A DNA stretch of 64,000 nucleotides from Sabulicella rubraurantiaca (GCF_017355885.1 NZ_JAFEUU010000015.1:1-64000), one strand, 5' to 3'; positions 36,566 to 45,724 are shown, numbered from the stretch's first letter. Numbers and translations are program-made. The notes: generated by a model not told the origin, from the letters alone.

Positions 36566-37711
36566 ATGCAGCCGACCAAACGCTTCGATGCTGTCATCGT
36601 CGGTGCTCGATGCGCGGGCGCCGCCGTCGCCACGCTGATGGCGCGGCAAGGGATGCGCGTGCTCGCCCTCGACCGCGGCGCCTATGGCAGCGACACGCTG
36701 TCCACCCATGCGCTGATGCGCGGGGCGGTGCTGTTGCTCTCCCGCTGGGGTGTGCTGCAGCGCTTGGTCGAGGCCGGTACGCCCGCGATCCGCCGTGTCA
36801 CCTTCCACTACGGGGCGGAGGAGGTCCCGGTCGACCTCCGCCCCGGCGAGGGGGTGGATGCGCTCTATGCGCCCCGCCGTACGCTCCTCGACAGCGCCCT
36901 GGTGGACGCCGCCTGGGAGGCGGGCGCGGAGATCCGCCACAATTATACGGTCACTGCCCTGCGGCACGACCAGGGCGGCCGCGTCGCGGGCGTGGTCGCG
37001 CTGGACGAGACGGGGCGGGAGCATGCCATCACCGCCGATCTCGTCGTCGGCGCCGACGGCGTCGGCTCCACCGTCGCGCGTCTGGCCGGCGCGGTCGTGC
37101 AGGAAGAGGCGCGCCACGCGGCCACCTGCCTCTATGGATATTTTCGCGGGATGCCGGACACGGGCACGCATTGGCACTACGCTCCCGGCGCTGGCGCGGG
37201 CTGCATCCCCACCAATGCGGGGCGGCATGTCGTCTTCGTCTCGGTGCCGCAGGCCCGCTTCAAGGCGGAACTGCGGGGGGACAGGCTGGCTGCCCTGCGC
37301 CGCATGCTGCGGGAGGACTTCCCCGATCTTGCGGCGACGCTCGGCAATGCGGTGCCCGATGGTGAACTGTTGGCCTTCGCTGGCCGCAAGGGCTTTCTGC
37401 GTCAGGCTGCGGGCCCTGGCTGGGCGCTCATCGGCGATGCTGGATACTTCAAGGATCCGATTACCGCGCACGGCATCACCGACGCGCTTCGCGATGCCGC
37501 GCTGCTTGCCGACGCCGCCACCGTAGGCACCTCCGCCGCCTTCACCCGGTTCGCCGCTCGTCGCGACGAACTCTCCCTGCCGCTGTTCCGCGTGACCGAC
37601 GAGATCGCGGGCTATGCCTGGACGCTCGAAGAGGCGAAGGCACTGCACCTCGAACTGAACGGGGCGATGAAGCGCGAGTTCGCCGCCCTGGCCGAGGAGG
37701 CGGTGTCGTGA
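36566..37711 (+). CDS. FAD-dependent group A monooxygenase-like oxidoreductase
   Basis: This 381-residue protein has the PHBH fold. The FAD-binding start is a variant, VIVGARCAGAAVATLMARQG. The DG motif is LVVGADGVGSTVARLA and the GD motif GDAGYFKDPITAHGITDALR. Relatives include halogenases and geranylgeranyl-reductase-like enzymes. The ATG at 36566 follows a GGGAGA site. Its stop overlaps the GTG of the MaoC-family gene. The order flavoprotein, flavoprotein, hydratase suggests a pathway for a ring or lipid-like compound, but this is inference. Confidence 0.85.
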   Translation: MQPTKRFDAVIVGARCAGAAVATLMARQGMRVLALDRGAYGSDTLSTHALMRGAVLLLSRWGVLQRLVEAGTPAIRRVTFHYGAEEVPVDLRPGEGVDALYAPRRTLLDSALVDAAWEAGAEIRHNYTVTALRHDQGGRVAGVVALDETGREHAITADLVVGADGVGSTVARLAGAVVQEEARHAATCLYGYFRGMPDTGTHWHYAPGAGAGCIPTNAGRHVVFVSVPQARFKAELRGDRLAALRRMLREDFPDLAATLGNAVPDGELLAFAGRKGFLRQAAGPGWALIGDAGYFKDPITAHGITDALRDAALLADAATVGTSAAFTRFAARRDELSLPLFRVTDEIAGYAWTLEEAKALHLELNGAMKREFAALAEEAVS

Positions 37712-38151
37712 GCGACCCCTGGGCTCGCACCCTCTCCGGCAAGCCGCGTCCCGGCCAGGCAGCCGAGCGGAGACGCCGCACCTCGATGGCGGACGTCGAG
37801 GCCTTCACTGCCATGACCGGCGACCGAAATCCGCTGCACTACGACGCGAAACTCGCTTCCGCCTCGCCCTTCGGCGGGCTGATCGTGCAAGGTGGCGTCA
37901 CGTCCGGCCTGCTCAATGCCGTCGTGGCGGAGGATCTGCCAGGCCCGGGCACGGTGTTCCTCGGGGTGGAATGGCGCTTCGTGAAGGCGGTGAAGGTCGG
38001 CGAAGAGATCATCGCGCGCGTCGAGGTGGTCTCCGTGCGCGACGACAAGCCCATCTGCACGCTCACCACCACCGTGCGCAACGCGGCAGGCGAGGACTGC
38101 CTGACCGGAACTGCTGTGACATGGACCGCGCCGCTGCGTGGCCCGGCTTGA
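37708..38151 (+). CDS. MaoC-family dehydratase/hydratase
   Basis: This 147-residue hot-dog fold protein carries the hydratase motif TGDRNPLHYDAKLASASPFG and IVQGGVTSGLL. Asp and His of this motif act in (R)-specific enoyl-CoA hydration in known relatives. It starts with GTG in a GTGA overlap with the preceding flavoprotein gene. A 50-residue gene follows after 45 bases. Confidence 0.85.
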   Translation: MSDPWARTLSGKPRPGQAAERRRRTSMADVEAFTAMTGDRNPLHYDAKLASASPFGGLIVQGGVTSGLLNAVVAEDLPGPGTVFLGVEWRFVKAVKVGEEIIARVEVVSVRDDKPICTLTTTVRNAAGEDCLTGTAVTWTAPLRGPA

Positions 38152-38196
38152 TGTCCGGCGCGATTGGACATGTCTGAAGGAGCGAGGAGGCTGACG

Positions 38197-38349
38197 ATGA
38201 CCGACTTCACTGATGAGAAGATCGTGCATGCCCGCTGGGCCGGCCCGCAATGGGCCTATACCCTCGACAAGTCGATGACCGAGCGCAAGGTGAAGCGCGC
38301 GCCGCTCACCTGGCTCGGCGATCTCGCCGCACTTTACCTCCCTCCTTGA
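38197..38349 (+). CDS. 50-residue hypothetical protein
   Basis: ATG 38197 lies six bases after GAGGAGG and encodes 50 residues, starting MTDFTDEKIVHARWAGPQWA and ending LGDLAALYLPP. It is polar and basic in the middle, with no membrane segment. I do not know the family. A strong ribosome site and its place at the end of the flavoprotein/MaoC operon support it. The abnormal poly-G sequence begins just after its stop, so the true end is uncertain. Confidence 0.5.
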   Translation: MTDFTDEKIVHARWAGPQWAYTLDKSMTERKVKRAPLTWLGDLAALYLPP

Positions 38350-40021
38350 GCCGGCACTGCGGCGGGGGGGGGGCCTTGCCGGAGGGCCCCCCGCCGCCCC
38401 CCCGGCCCGGCGCCCGCCACCCGCCGGCCGCGGCCCGGGGGGGGGGGGGCCCCTCGCGGGGGCGCCCCCCCCGCCGCAGCCCGTCCAGGCAGCGCGCCAC
38501 CAGGGACTGGTCCGCGCAGAAGAACGTATCCGCCTCCGCCTGGGCCAGCGTGTAGCCTGGCTCCTTCGCCAGCAGCCCATCGAGTGCGCGGCGCGCCTCC
38601 TCGTCCCGCCCCATCAGCCCGAGTGCCGAGACCAGCATCATATGCGGCCATGCCTTGGCGTTTGGCACGCGCGTCGCGCGCCGCGCGCTCTCCACCGCCT
38701 CCGGCAGCTCGTCGAGGCTGATATGCGCGAAGGCACGGGTGGCATAGAAGCTCGACAGGTGGGGATCGCGCGGGCTGAGTTGCGTCGCACGCTCGACATG
38801 GGCGATGCCCTCGCGGGCGCGGCCGCTCCAAACCTTGGTGGAGCCGAGGGCGAAATGCGCCTGGGCAAAGCTCGGGTTCAGCGCCACCGCTTCCTCCAGC
38901 AACGCGATCGCCTCGTCGTAGTCATGATGGAAGGCGTACACCCGGCCGAGGACGCAGAGATTCATGCAGTCCTGCCCATCAAGCTTAACGGCACTACGGC
39001 TCGCCCGGAGCGCCTCCTCAAGCCGCGCGGCTCGCACCTCGCGATCGCCCACCACCGTCTCCTGCAGCAGCACATAGGCGAGGCCGCCATGAGCGCGGGC
39101 AAATCCGGGATCAAGCTCGATGGCGCGGCGGAACATTGCCTCCGCCTCCGTGAGGCCCGGTTTCGTGAAGCCCCAGAGGTGGAACAGACCGCGCTGGTAG
39201 CAGTCCCACGCCCCGAGGCTCACCGGAGGGCGGCGCACTGCGGCGTCGCGCTCCAGCCGCGCCATCTCGGGTTCGATGGCCGCGGCGATCTGCTCGGCCA
39301 TGGCGCGTTGGACATCGAGCACATCGGCGAGCGGGAAATCATAGCTCTCGGACCAAAGATGCCGCCCGCTCTCGCAGGAGACGAGGTCGGCGCCGAGCCG
39401 CACGCGGTCCCCGTGCTTGTAGACGCTGCCGTGAACCATGTAACGCACGCCGAAGGCGGCGCCGATCTCGCGCGCATCCACCTCCCTGCCGCGAAAGGCA
39501 GCGGCCGTGTGGCGGCTCATCACGTCCATCCACCGGTGCCGCGCAAGCAGGCGGATCACGTCTTCCGTCAGTCCATAGCTGAAATAATCGGTGTCGGGCT
39601 CGGCGCTGAGATTGGTGAAGGGTAGCACGACCACCGAGGGACGGCTCGATGTCTCGGCCGGCGCGGGCTGTTGCGGCGCTGCGGCGGGCGTTTCGGGCGC
39701 GTCCTCGGCCGCAATCTCCGCCACCTCTCCCATGAACCGGAAGCCGCGCTTGTGCATGGTCTTGATCAGCGCCTGGCGCTCGCCGTCGTCGCCAATCGCC
39801 TTGCGCGCGGCGTTGATGCGGCTGCTGAGTGCGGCCTCGGACACGATGCGACCGTTCCAGACGACGTCGAGCAACTCGTCCTTGCTCACGACGCGGTCGC
39901 GGTTGCGCACCAGGTGCAGCAGGAGGTCGAAGACCTGCGGCTCGACATGCACGCGGTCGCCTGCGCACCGCAGCTCCTGGCGGCGCAGATCCATCTCGTA
40001 TCCGGCAAAGCCGAGGCGCAT
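38306..40021 (-). CDS. Winged-helix regulator with TPR domain (CadC-like); 3' end unreliable
   Basis: An OmpR-type winged helix spans about residues 5-100 (VFDLLLHLVRNRDRVVSKDE, RINAARKAIGDDGERQALIK). It is followed by the adenylate-cyclase-like segment VVLPFTNLSAEPDTDYFSYG and GLTEDVIRLLARHRWMDVMS, then TPR repeats from about 300 (ELDPGFARAHGGLAYVL, LNPSFAQAHFALGSTKVWSG). It has no receiver domain and no obvious membrane helix. ATG 40021 follows GAGGAGG. Normal family sequence stops near CLDGLRR at about 38490. The remaining 60 codons are Pro/Gly/Arg from poly-G and poly-C runs, and the apparent end overlaps the gene at 38197. The real stop probably lies within that damaged stretch. Confidence 0.75.
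   Translation of the reverse strand: MRLGFAGYEMDLRRQELRCAGDRVHVEPQVFDLLLHLVRNRDRVVSKDELLDVVWNGRIVSEAALSSRINAARKAIGDDGERQALIKTMHKRGFRFMGEVAEIAAEDAPETPAAAPQQPAPAETSSRPSVVVLPFTNLSAEPDTDYFSYGLTEDVIRLLARHRWMDVMSRHTAAAFRGREVDAREIGAAFGVRYMVHGSVYKHGDRVRLGADLVSCESGRHLWSESYDFPLADVLDVQRAMAEQIAAAIEPEMARLERDAAVRRPPVSLGAWDCYQRGLFHLWGFTKPGLTEAEAMFRRAIELDPGFARAHGGLAYVLLQETVVGDREVRAARLEEALRASRSAVKLDGQDCMNLCVLGRVYAFHHDYDEAIALLEEAVALNPSFAQAHFALGSTKVWSGRAREGIAHVERATQLSPRDPHLSSFYATRAFAHISLDELPEAVESARRATRVPNAKAWPHMMLVSALGLMGRDEEARRALDGLLAKEPGYTLAQAEADTFFCADQSLVARCLDGLRRGGRPREGPPPPRAAAGGWRAPGRGGGGGPSGKAPPPPQCRLKEGGKVRRDRRAR
38364..38472. repeat. Poly-G/poly-C tract region
   Basis: Within 109 bases there are ten G (38364-38373), thirteen G (38437-38449) and eight C (38465-38472), with other short C and G runs. 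It lies between the converging ends of a 50-residue gene and the TPR regulator. The sequence is unlike anything else in the window. It may be a very stable hairpin read badly, or a real G-quadruplex-forming tract. Confidence 0.7.
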
Positions 40022-40288
40022 CCCCGTCCTCCTCATTCGAGAGGCAGGCGCGGTGGTCGCGGTTCCAGCCACCGCGCGCGGTGAGGCTTGTAACACGTCG
40101 GGCCGGAGTATTATCCGCCGCGGCCGGCGGCTCAAGACTTCTGTGGGCCAGGTCACGCGAACCAGGGAAAACCGGAGGAAATCTCCAGGCTTCCATCAGC
40201 CCGGCTTCAAGCGCGGGGATGCGCCATCCCGCATAACCGTCCTGCCGCGGCACATCGCCGCGGACCAACAAGGATTGGAGGATGTGCC

Positions 40289-40450
40289 ATGACGACCATC
40301 GGTTACCTGATTGACGGGCTTGTTCGGATGCACGAGCGCGCGCGGGGCCGGCGCTTGCTGCTGGAGATGGATGCCCGACTGCTGAAGGACATCGGCCTCA
40401 GCCAGGCGGTCGCCGAGGCGGAAGCCGCCAAACCCTGGTGGCGGGGCTGA
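40289..40450 (+). CDS. DUF1127 small protein
   Basis: This 53-residue protein starts at ATG 40289, with GGAGGATGTGCC upstream. It has an Arg-rich helix (RARGRRLLLEMDARLLKDIG) and the ending WWRG. The pattern LLEMDARLLKDIGLS is the DUF1127 hallmark. In other alphaproteobacteria such short proteins bind RNA and affect phosphate and carbon metabolism. It stands alone between the diverging TPR regulator and an EamA exporter, 42 bases before the latter. Confidence 0.85.
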   Translation: MTTIGYLIDGLVRMHERARGRRLLLEMDARLLKDIGLSQAVAEAEAAKPWWRG

Positions 40451-40492
40451 GGCGCTAACGCCCAGCCGCCGCCCTATCCGGAGACTGCACCC

Positions 40493-41392
40493 ATGCTCAC
40501 CTCGCCATCGGTGCCCGGCATCGCCGCCGGGCTGGTCGCGGCCGCGATTTGGGGCGGCGCGCTTGCCGTGACGCGCTTCGGCGTCTCCGGCGACACGCCG
40601 CTCTCTCCCGCGGACATTGCGATGCTGCGCTTCGCAGGGCCTGCATTGCTGCTGCTTCCGGTGCTGCGCCGCGCCTGGCCGAGGCTGCGACAGGTCCCGC
40701 TCCATCTTCTGGCGCTGATGCTGCTCGGTGGCGGGGCACCCTTCGTGATCGTCGCGGGCAGCGGCCTCGGCATCGCGGGGGCGGCCGAGGCGGGCGCTCT
40801 GCTGCCGGGCGCGATGCCGATCTGCGTTGCGGTGTTCTCCCGGCTTCTGGGCGAGCGGATCAGCACGGCCGGCCTGGTCGGGCTGGCGATCATCGGCGCC
40901 TCGGTCGCGGCGGTCATCCTGCCATCCCTCAGCGTGGGCGCCGATAACCGTGGGGAAGGCTATGCCCTGCTGCTGGCTGCGGCGGCTCTTGCGGCCGGAT
41001 ACACGATCGCGCTGCGGCGGAGCGGGCTTGGCCCCTGGGAAGCGGCGTCCTTCGTCAGCGCGGGCTCCATGCTGGCCCTTGGGCCCCCTTATGCTTTCGT
41101 CATGGAGCCGGGCCTGATTGCGGCTTCGTGGGATGTGATCGCTCTGCAGATCGGCTTCCAGGGCATGGCCTCGGGTGTCCTGGCGCCGGTCGCCTTCGCT
41201 ACGGCGGTCCAGCGGCTCGGCGCCTCCAAGGCTGCCGCCTTCGGAAGCCTGACTCCTGGTGCAGCGTGTATCGGCGGCTTCGCGCTGCTTGGTGAGGTGC
41301 CGACCGCCGCGGCAGCCATGTCGATCGTCGCCACCGGGCTCGGGATCGCACTGATGGCGTGCCCACGATGCATGATGCGGCTGCGTGCCTAA
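40493..41392 (+). CDS. EamA/DMT-family transporter
   Basis: This 299-residue inner-membrane protein has about ten hydrophobic helices in two EamA repeats (AAAIWGGALAVTRFGVS, and the second half from VGADNRGEGYALLLAAAALA). Drug/metabolite transporters of this family usually export amino acids or small metabolites. The ATG at 40493 is used. The cargo is unknown. It may share a transcript with the DUF1127 gene. Confidence 0.88.
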   Translation: MLTSPSVPGIAAGLVAAAIWGGALAVTRFGVSGDTPLSPADIAMLRFAGPALLLLPVLRRAWPRLRQVPLHLLALMLLGGGAPFVIVAGSGLGIAGAAEAGALLPGAMPICVAVFSRLLGERISTAGLVGLAIIGASVAAVILPSLSVGADNRGEGYALLLAAAALAAGYTIALRRSGLGPWEAASFVSAGSMLALGPPYAFVMEPGLIAASWDVIALQIGFQGMASGVLAPVAFATAVQRLGASKAAAFGSLTPGAACIGGFALLGEVPTAAAAMSIVATGLGIALMACPRCMMRLRA

Positions 41393-41528
41393 CAGCGCGC
41401 GGCTGCCTTGATGAGAGGCGAGGGCCCTTCAGGGCGACGAGCAGATTGTCAGCGTTCCAAGAGCCCACAGTGTCGCTCAGCGCCCTTCCCCGAATCAGAT
41501 ACTCTCCATCGAGAACGCCGGCGCTCTC

Positions 41529-42500
41529 CTACTCAGGCTGGTAGTTCACGCTCTGCAACAACTCGGCGGCACGCGAGATCTCGGCTGCAATGAAGCGCCG
41601 CGTCTCCGCAATCGACTCCGTCACAGGCTCCAGCACCTGCTGGGTGAGGCGCTGAATGACGGCCGGGTCGCGCATCGTCTCGATCATGAGTTCGTTCACG
41701 CGGCTCACGATCTCCCTCGGCGTGCCCTTCGGCGCCCAGACCCCGTACCAGGATTGGAACTCGTATCCAGGCAGCCCTGCCTCCGCCATGGTCGGCACAT
41801 TCGGTGCCAGCGGCGAGCGCTCGCGCGAGGCGATGCCGAGGATGCGAATGCGCCCGGTCCCTGCGTGGGGCAGCAGGTTGAAGGAAGGATCGATCAGCAA
41901 GTGGGCGTTGCCCGCCATCAAATCCTGCAGCGCCGGCTGGGTGCCGCGATAGGCAACCATCTCGAGATTGGCACCGGTGCGGCGGTTCAGTTCGATGGTG
42001 GCAAGGTGGCTTGCCGCGCCGATCGAGGTGATGGCAATGGACCAATCCCGGGGCCGGGCCTTGGCGGCCTCGATCACTTCGGTCAGCGTCCGCTGCGGAC
42101 GGCTTCCGGTGATCGCCATGACGAGCGGAGCCTGTGCCGTCCGCGCGCAGACTTCGAGGTCGGTTTGCGGATCGAAATTCGCGTTGCGCAGGACGAGCGG
42201 CATCACCGCCGTGTTGAAGGCAGAGGCGAGCAGCGTGTAGCCGTCCGGCGCCGCACCCAGCACCTCGCGAGTGCCGACCAAGCCCGCGCCACCCGTGCGG
42301 TTCTCCACCACGGCGGTCGCACCGAGCTTCTCCTGAAGCCGTGCCGCGGTAAGACGCGCCAGCATGTCGTTCGCGGCCCCGGGCGGCCAGGGGCAGACAA
42401 CACGGAGTGGGCGCGCGCGCGGCCATTCGGCCTGGGCCAGCGCGGGGGCGGCGAGCAGGGCCGCCGGCAGGGCGGCGAGGGCGTGACGGCGTCTCATCAT
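41529..42500 (-). CDS. Bug-family TTT periplasmic receptor
   Basis: This 323-residue receptor has a signal peptide MMRRRHALAALPAALLAAPA. Family marks are RPLRVVCPWPPGAANDMLAR, AVVENRTGGAGLVGTREVLG and VAYRGTQPALQDLMAG. The ATG at 42500 follows GAGGAAGCC. It lies 22 bases after the DapA-family gene and closes the IclR-led operon. It therefore probably brings in the acid that operon degrades. Confidence 0.9.
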   Translation of the reverse strand: MMRRRHALAALPAALLAAPALAQAEWPRARPLRVVCPWPPGAANDMLARLTAARLQEKLGATAVVENRTGGAGLVGTREVLGAAPDGYTLLASAFNTAVMPLVLRNANFDPQTDLEVCARTAQAPLVMAITGSRPQRTLTEVIEAAKARPRDWSIAITSIGAASHLATIELNRRTGANLEMVAYRGTQPALQDLMAGNAHLLIDPSFNLLPHAGTGRIRILGIASRERSPLAPNVPTMAEAGLPGYEFQSWYGVWAPKGTPREIVSRVNELMIETMRDPAVIQRLTQQVLEPVTESIAETRRFIAAEISRAAELLQSVNYQPE

Positions 42501-42522
42501 GGCTTCCTCCTCGGTTCGTTCA

Positions 42523-43419
42523 TCAGGCACTGGCGAGCAGTTCGGCGCGTTCCGCCTCACTCAGCGGCAGCAGCGGCGGGCGCAGGCGGTTCCAGCCGGA
42601 ATCCCCCAGCTTCTCGGCAAGCAGCGCCTTGAGCGATGGCATCTGTGCGAAGCGTGAGGCCCGGTTGCGCGCGGCCACGATCCGGCCCTGCGCCGCCTCC
42701 ACCTCCGCCTGCCTCGCCGGGTCGGCGAAGTGCCGAAAGACGAAGGCGAGGTCGGCAGCAACCAGATTGGAGGTGGCGGTGATGCAGCCAGCGCCACCCT
42801 CGCGAAGCAACGGCAGCATCAGCGGGTCGGCTCCGGCCAGCACGGCGAGGCCCGGGAACTCCTTCACCAGCGCCTGCATGTGCGCGAAGTCGCCGGCGGA
42901 GTCCTTGATGCCGGTGAAGGTGCCGGGAAACCGGTCGCGGAGCCGCGCGATCAGTGCAAAGGGCAGGGGCAGCGCCGACATCTGCGGGATGTGGTAGAGC
43001 ACGACGCGAAGCCGTTCGTCGCCGATGCGCTCCACCACCTCGGCATAGGAGGCGAAGAGCCCGTCCTCGCTCACGCCCTTGTAGTAGAAGGGCGGCAGCA
43101 TCACGACCGTCGTGACGCCGCAGGACAGCGCGTGCCGTGTCAAGGCCACCGTTTCCGTCAACGCCGCGACGCCGGTACCGGGCAACAGCCGGTTGGGCGC
43201 CACGCCGCCGGCGAGCGCCGCCTCCAGCAGGCCTTTGCGCTCATCGGCCGAGAAGCTGTTCGCCTCGCCCGTGGTGCCGAGCAGAGCGATACCGTCGCAG
43301 CCCTCGTCGATAAGGCGCCGGCTATGCGCAGCGAAGCGTGCATGGTCGGGCATCAGCCCGGCATCGAGCGGGGTGAGGGCGGCGCAGAAGACGCCGCGCG
43401 GGTGCAAGGCGTCGCTCAT
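42523..43419 (-). CDS. DapA-family aldolase/dehydratase
   Basis: This 298-residue TIM-barrel lyase forms a Schiff base on Lys in FTGIKDSAGDFAHMQ, with the partner Tyr in VVLYHIPQMSALP and the GTTGEANSFSADERKGLLEA pattern. Family members cleave or dehydrate 2-keto acids, or make dihydrodipicolinate. The catabolic setting favours a keto-acid lyase over lysine synthesis. It starts at ATG 43419 in a 4-base overlap with the sialidase-fold gene. Confidence 0.87.
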   Translation of the reverse strand: MSDALHPRGVFCAALTPLDAGLMPDHARFAAHSRRLIDEGCDGIALLGTTGEANSFSADERKGLLEAALAGGVAPNRLLPGTGVAALTETVALTRHALSCGVTTVVMLPPFYYKGVSEDGLFASYAEVVERIGDERLRVVLYHIPQMSALPLPFALIARLRDRFPGTFTGIKDSAGDFAHMQALVKEFPGLAVLAGADPLMLPLLREGGAGCITATSNLVAADLAFVFRHFADPARQAEVEAAQGRIVAARNRASRFAQMPSLKALLAEKLGDSGWNRLRPPLLPLSEAERAELLASA

Positions 43420-44588
43420 TGCGCGCCGCTCCGGATCCATTCCTCCGTGACGCGGACATGCTTGATGGCCTGCCGCCAGTAGGTATAGGCGACCTCCAGC
43501 GTGCCGTCGGCGGCCTGGCACAGCGAAGGGTAGGAGAACTCACGGTTCAGCCGGTCCTTCGAGTTGTTGGTCATGCAGTAGCCATCGCCGACCTCCAAGT
43601 TGCGTCGATGCGGCCAGGTAAGGCCGCCATCCTCAGACAGGGCCAGCGTCAGTGGCGCGCGTGGTGCGCCCCAGAAGGCAGCGCGGCCCGCGGCCGGCGC
43701 GGCGGCCGGCTCCTCCTCGCCGCCGATGTCGTCGTAGAGGGAGAGGCGGCGCCCTGTCGCATCGGCCGCGCTGCTCTCGTTGTAGCAGAGGGCGATGGCG
43801 CCGCTGGCCAGGGCGATCGCCATGACGGAGCTGTTGTTGTTGGGCAGCACCGTCGGCTCCGGCGCGCTCCAGCTATGTCCCTCATCCTCCGACACGCTGC
43901 GATAGACATGGTCGGCCCAGCGGCTGCGGTAGAAGGCGATGAGCCGGGTACCCTGCCGCACGATCGACATGTGCACGCAACCGGTGCTGCCCGGCACCTC
44001 CACCTCGCGCCAACTCTTTCCCTCGTCAGCCGAGATCAGCACCGAGGAGGTGTCGAGGTCGCCGGTCCAGGCGCCGGCGGGTGGCTTGGTGCAGCGCCAG
44101 ATCGGCAGAAGCCACTCGCCGCGCGTATTCACCACGATAGGTGAGCGGATGAAGGTACCGAAACCCGGCTTCTCCGGAATCAGCGTTTCGATCGGCCCCC
44201 AGGAGCGACCGCCATCTTCGGAGATGCGGCGGCGGATCAGCGCCGTGTCCTGGTTGCCGCCGCGCTGCGCCGTCCAGAGCAGCCATAGCGTGCCGGATGG
44301 CGTGGTGAAGAGCAGCGGGTTCTGCTCCGACCGGGTGGGGTCGTCCGACAGCCGCTCCGCCTGGGTCCAGCGTGTCTCACCTGCGGGAAGGCGGGAGAAG
44401 TGGACAGAGATGTCCGGGATTCCCTCCTGCGTCCCGCCGAACCACACACAGCCCAGGTCGCCGCCGGGCAGGGGGGCGATGAAGCTCGCGTGGTTCTGCA
44501 CGCAGGGCGTGGGGATGAAGCATTCCCGGCGCGCCGGGTCGCCTGGGACAGGCGACAGTTCGGCGGGCTTCTCGATCACGTCGCTCAT
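43416..44588 (-). CDS. Sialidase-fold (BNR repeat) protein, cytoplasmic
   Basis: This 390-residue beta-propeller is of the exo-alpha-sialidase-like group. It has Asp-box repeats such as SEDGGRSWGP, SADEGKSWRE, SEDEGHSWSA and SEDGGLTWPH, and an early FIPTPCVQNHASFIAPLPGG. No signal peptide is present, so it acts inside the cell. Many members next to DapA-family genes are not true sialidases. The other operon genes deal with four-carbon acids, so the substrate is open. It overlaps both neighbours by four bases (ATGA). Confidence 0.85.
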   Translation of the reverse strand: MSDVIEKPAELSPVPGDPARRECFIPTPCVQNHASFIAPLPGGDLGCVWFGGTQEGIPDISVHFSRLPAGETRWTQAERLSDDPTRSEQNPLLFTTPSGTLWLLWTAQRGGNQDTALIRRRISEDGGRSWGPIETLIPEKPGFGTFIRSPIVVNTRGEWLLPIWRCTKPPAGAWTGDLDTSSVLISADEGKSWREVEVPGSTGCVHMSIVRQGTRLIAFYRSRWADHVYRSVSEDEGHSWSAPEPTVLPNNNSSVMAIALASGAIALCYNESSAADATGRRLSLYDDIGGEEEPAAAPAAGRAAFWGAPRAPLTLALSEDGGLTWPHRRNLEVGDGYCMTNNSKDRLNREFSYPSLCQAADGTLEVAYTYWRQAIKHVRVTEEWIRSGAQ

Positions 44589-45724
44589 CAGAATGCGTCC
44601 TCGTACATCTGGAGGATGCGCGCCTCGGGGAGGTCGCGCGGATTGTTGTCGAGCAGGCGGCGAATGGCGTGCGCCTCGCGCGCCATGACGGGGAGGTCGT
44701 CGCGCGGCACCCCATGGACGGAGAGCCGCATCTCGATCCCGAGGCGGGTGCAGAAATCCAGGCTGCCCTTCAGCACCGCGCCCTCGTCGGCGGAGGGGGC
44801 GGCACCGAGCGCCTCCAGGACCTCCGCCGTCTTCTCCGGCGCGGCGGGCGCATTGAAAGCCAGCGTGTGTGGGAAGATCAGCGCGCAGGCGAGGCCGTGC
44901 GGCAGATGGTGGCGCGTGCCGAGCGGGTAGGCGACGGCGTGCCCCGCCGTGGTGTTCACCGGGCCCAACCCGTAGCCGCCGTAGAGCGAGGCCAGCGCCA
45001 ACCCGGCCCGTGCCTTCCGGTCTCCGCCGTCGCGCAGGGCGCGCGGCAGGTAGCGCCCGACAAGCCGAATGCCATCCTGCACGTAGAGGTCGATGAGCGG
45101 GTGCGCCTTGCGGCTGGTGAAGGCCTCGACGCAATGGGCCAGCGCGTCCACCCCCGTCGCGGCGGTGACGTCCGGCGGCACGGAAATCGTCAGGTCAGGG
45201 TCTACCACGGCGAGATCCGCCATCATGTGGTGGCTCTGCACCGCGAGCTTCTTCTGCGTCGCCGGATCAGTGACGAGGGCGCGCGTCCCCGCCTCGCTGC
45301 CCGTGCCCGAGGTCGTCGGCACCTGGGCGAGAAGGACGCGGCGGGGCCCTGTCACCTTTTCCGGCCCTACCACATCGCGGATGGTCTGCCCGCTTCCCAG
45401 TAGCACGGCGACAAGTTTGGCGAGGTCCATCGCGCTGCCGCCGCCGAAGCCTACCACGAGGTTGGGCCGGAAGCTCTCGGCCCGCGCGAGCGCCGCCTGG
45501 AGGTTGGGGATGTCCGGCTCGGGCTTCGCCTCTGCGAAGACTTCCACGCTTCCGGGCAGGCCGAGCGCATCCACCCGGGCCGCGCCGCTGCGCCCGGTGA
45601 CGAGGAGGGTGCGGGCCACGCCGCGCGAGAAAGCCCACTCGCCGACGCGGCCTGCGAGGCCGGCGCCAAACTCCAGGGAGGCGGGGCGGGCGATCTCGAT
45701 GGGGCGGAGCAGATCGGCGGTCAT
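44588..45724 (-). CDS. Iron-containing alcohol dehydrogenase (maleylacetate reductase-like)
   Basis: This 378-residue enzyme is of the Fe-ADH family. Marks are VVGFGGGSAMDLAKLVAVLL (cofactor), VPTTSGTGSEAGTRALVTD and the metal site GVDALAHCVEAFTSRKAHPL, later HHLPHGLACALIFPHTLAFN. It reduces or oxidises an alcohol/keto group with NAD(P). It begins at ATG 45724, overlapping the PdxA2-type gene, and is overlapped by the sialidase-fold gene. Confidence 0.88.
   Translation of the reverse strand: MTADLLRPIEIARPASLEFGAGLAGRVGEWAFSRGVARTLLVTGRSGAARVDALGLPGSVEVFAEAKPEPDIPNLQAALARAESFRPNLVVGFGGGSAMDLAKLVAVLLGSGQTIRDVVGPEKVTGPRRVLLAQVPTTSGTGSEAGTRALVTDPATQKKLAVQSHHMMADLAVVDPDLTISVPPDVTAATGVDALAHCVEAFTSRKAHPLIDLYVQDGIRLVGRYLPRALRDGGDRKARAGLALASLYGGYGLGPVNTTAGHAVAYPLGTRHHLPHGLACALIFPHTLAFNAPAAPEKTAEVLEALGAAPSADEGAVLKGSLDFCTRLGIEMRLSVHGVPRDDLPVMAREAHAIRRLLDNNPRDLPEARILQMYEDAF

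Noticed and set aside
38306-38490. Pro/Gly/Arg C-terminus of the TPR regulator taken as a real domain
   Set aside because: It is encoded by poly-G and poly-C runs and overlaps another gene; it is more likely readthrough of poor sequence.
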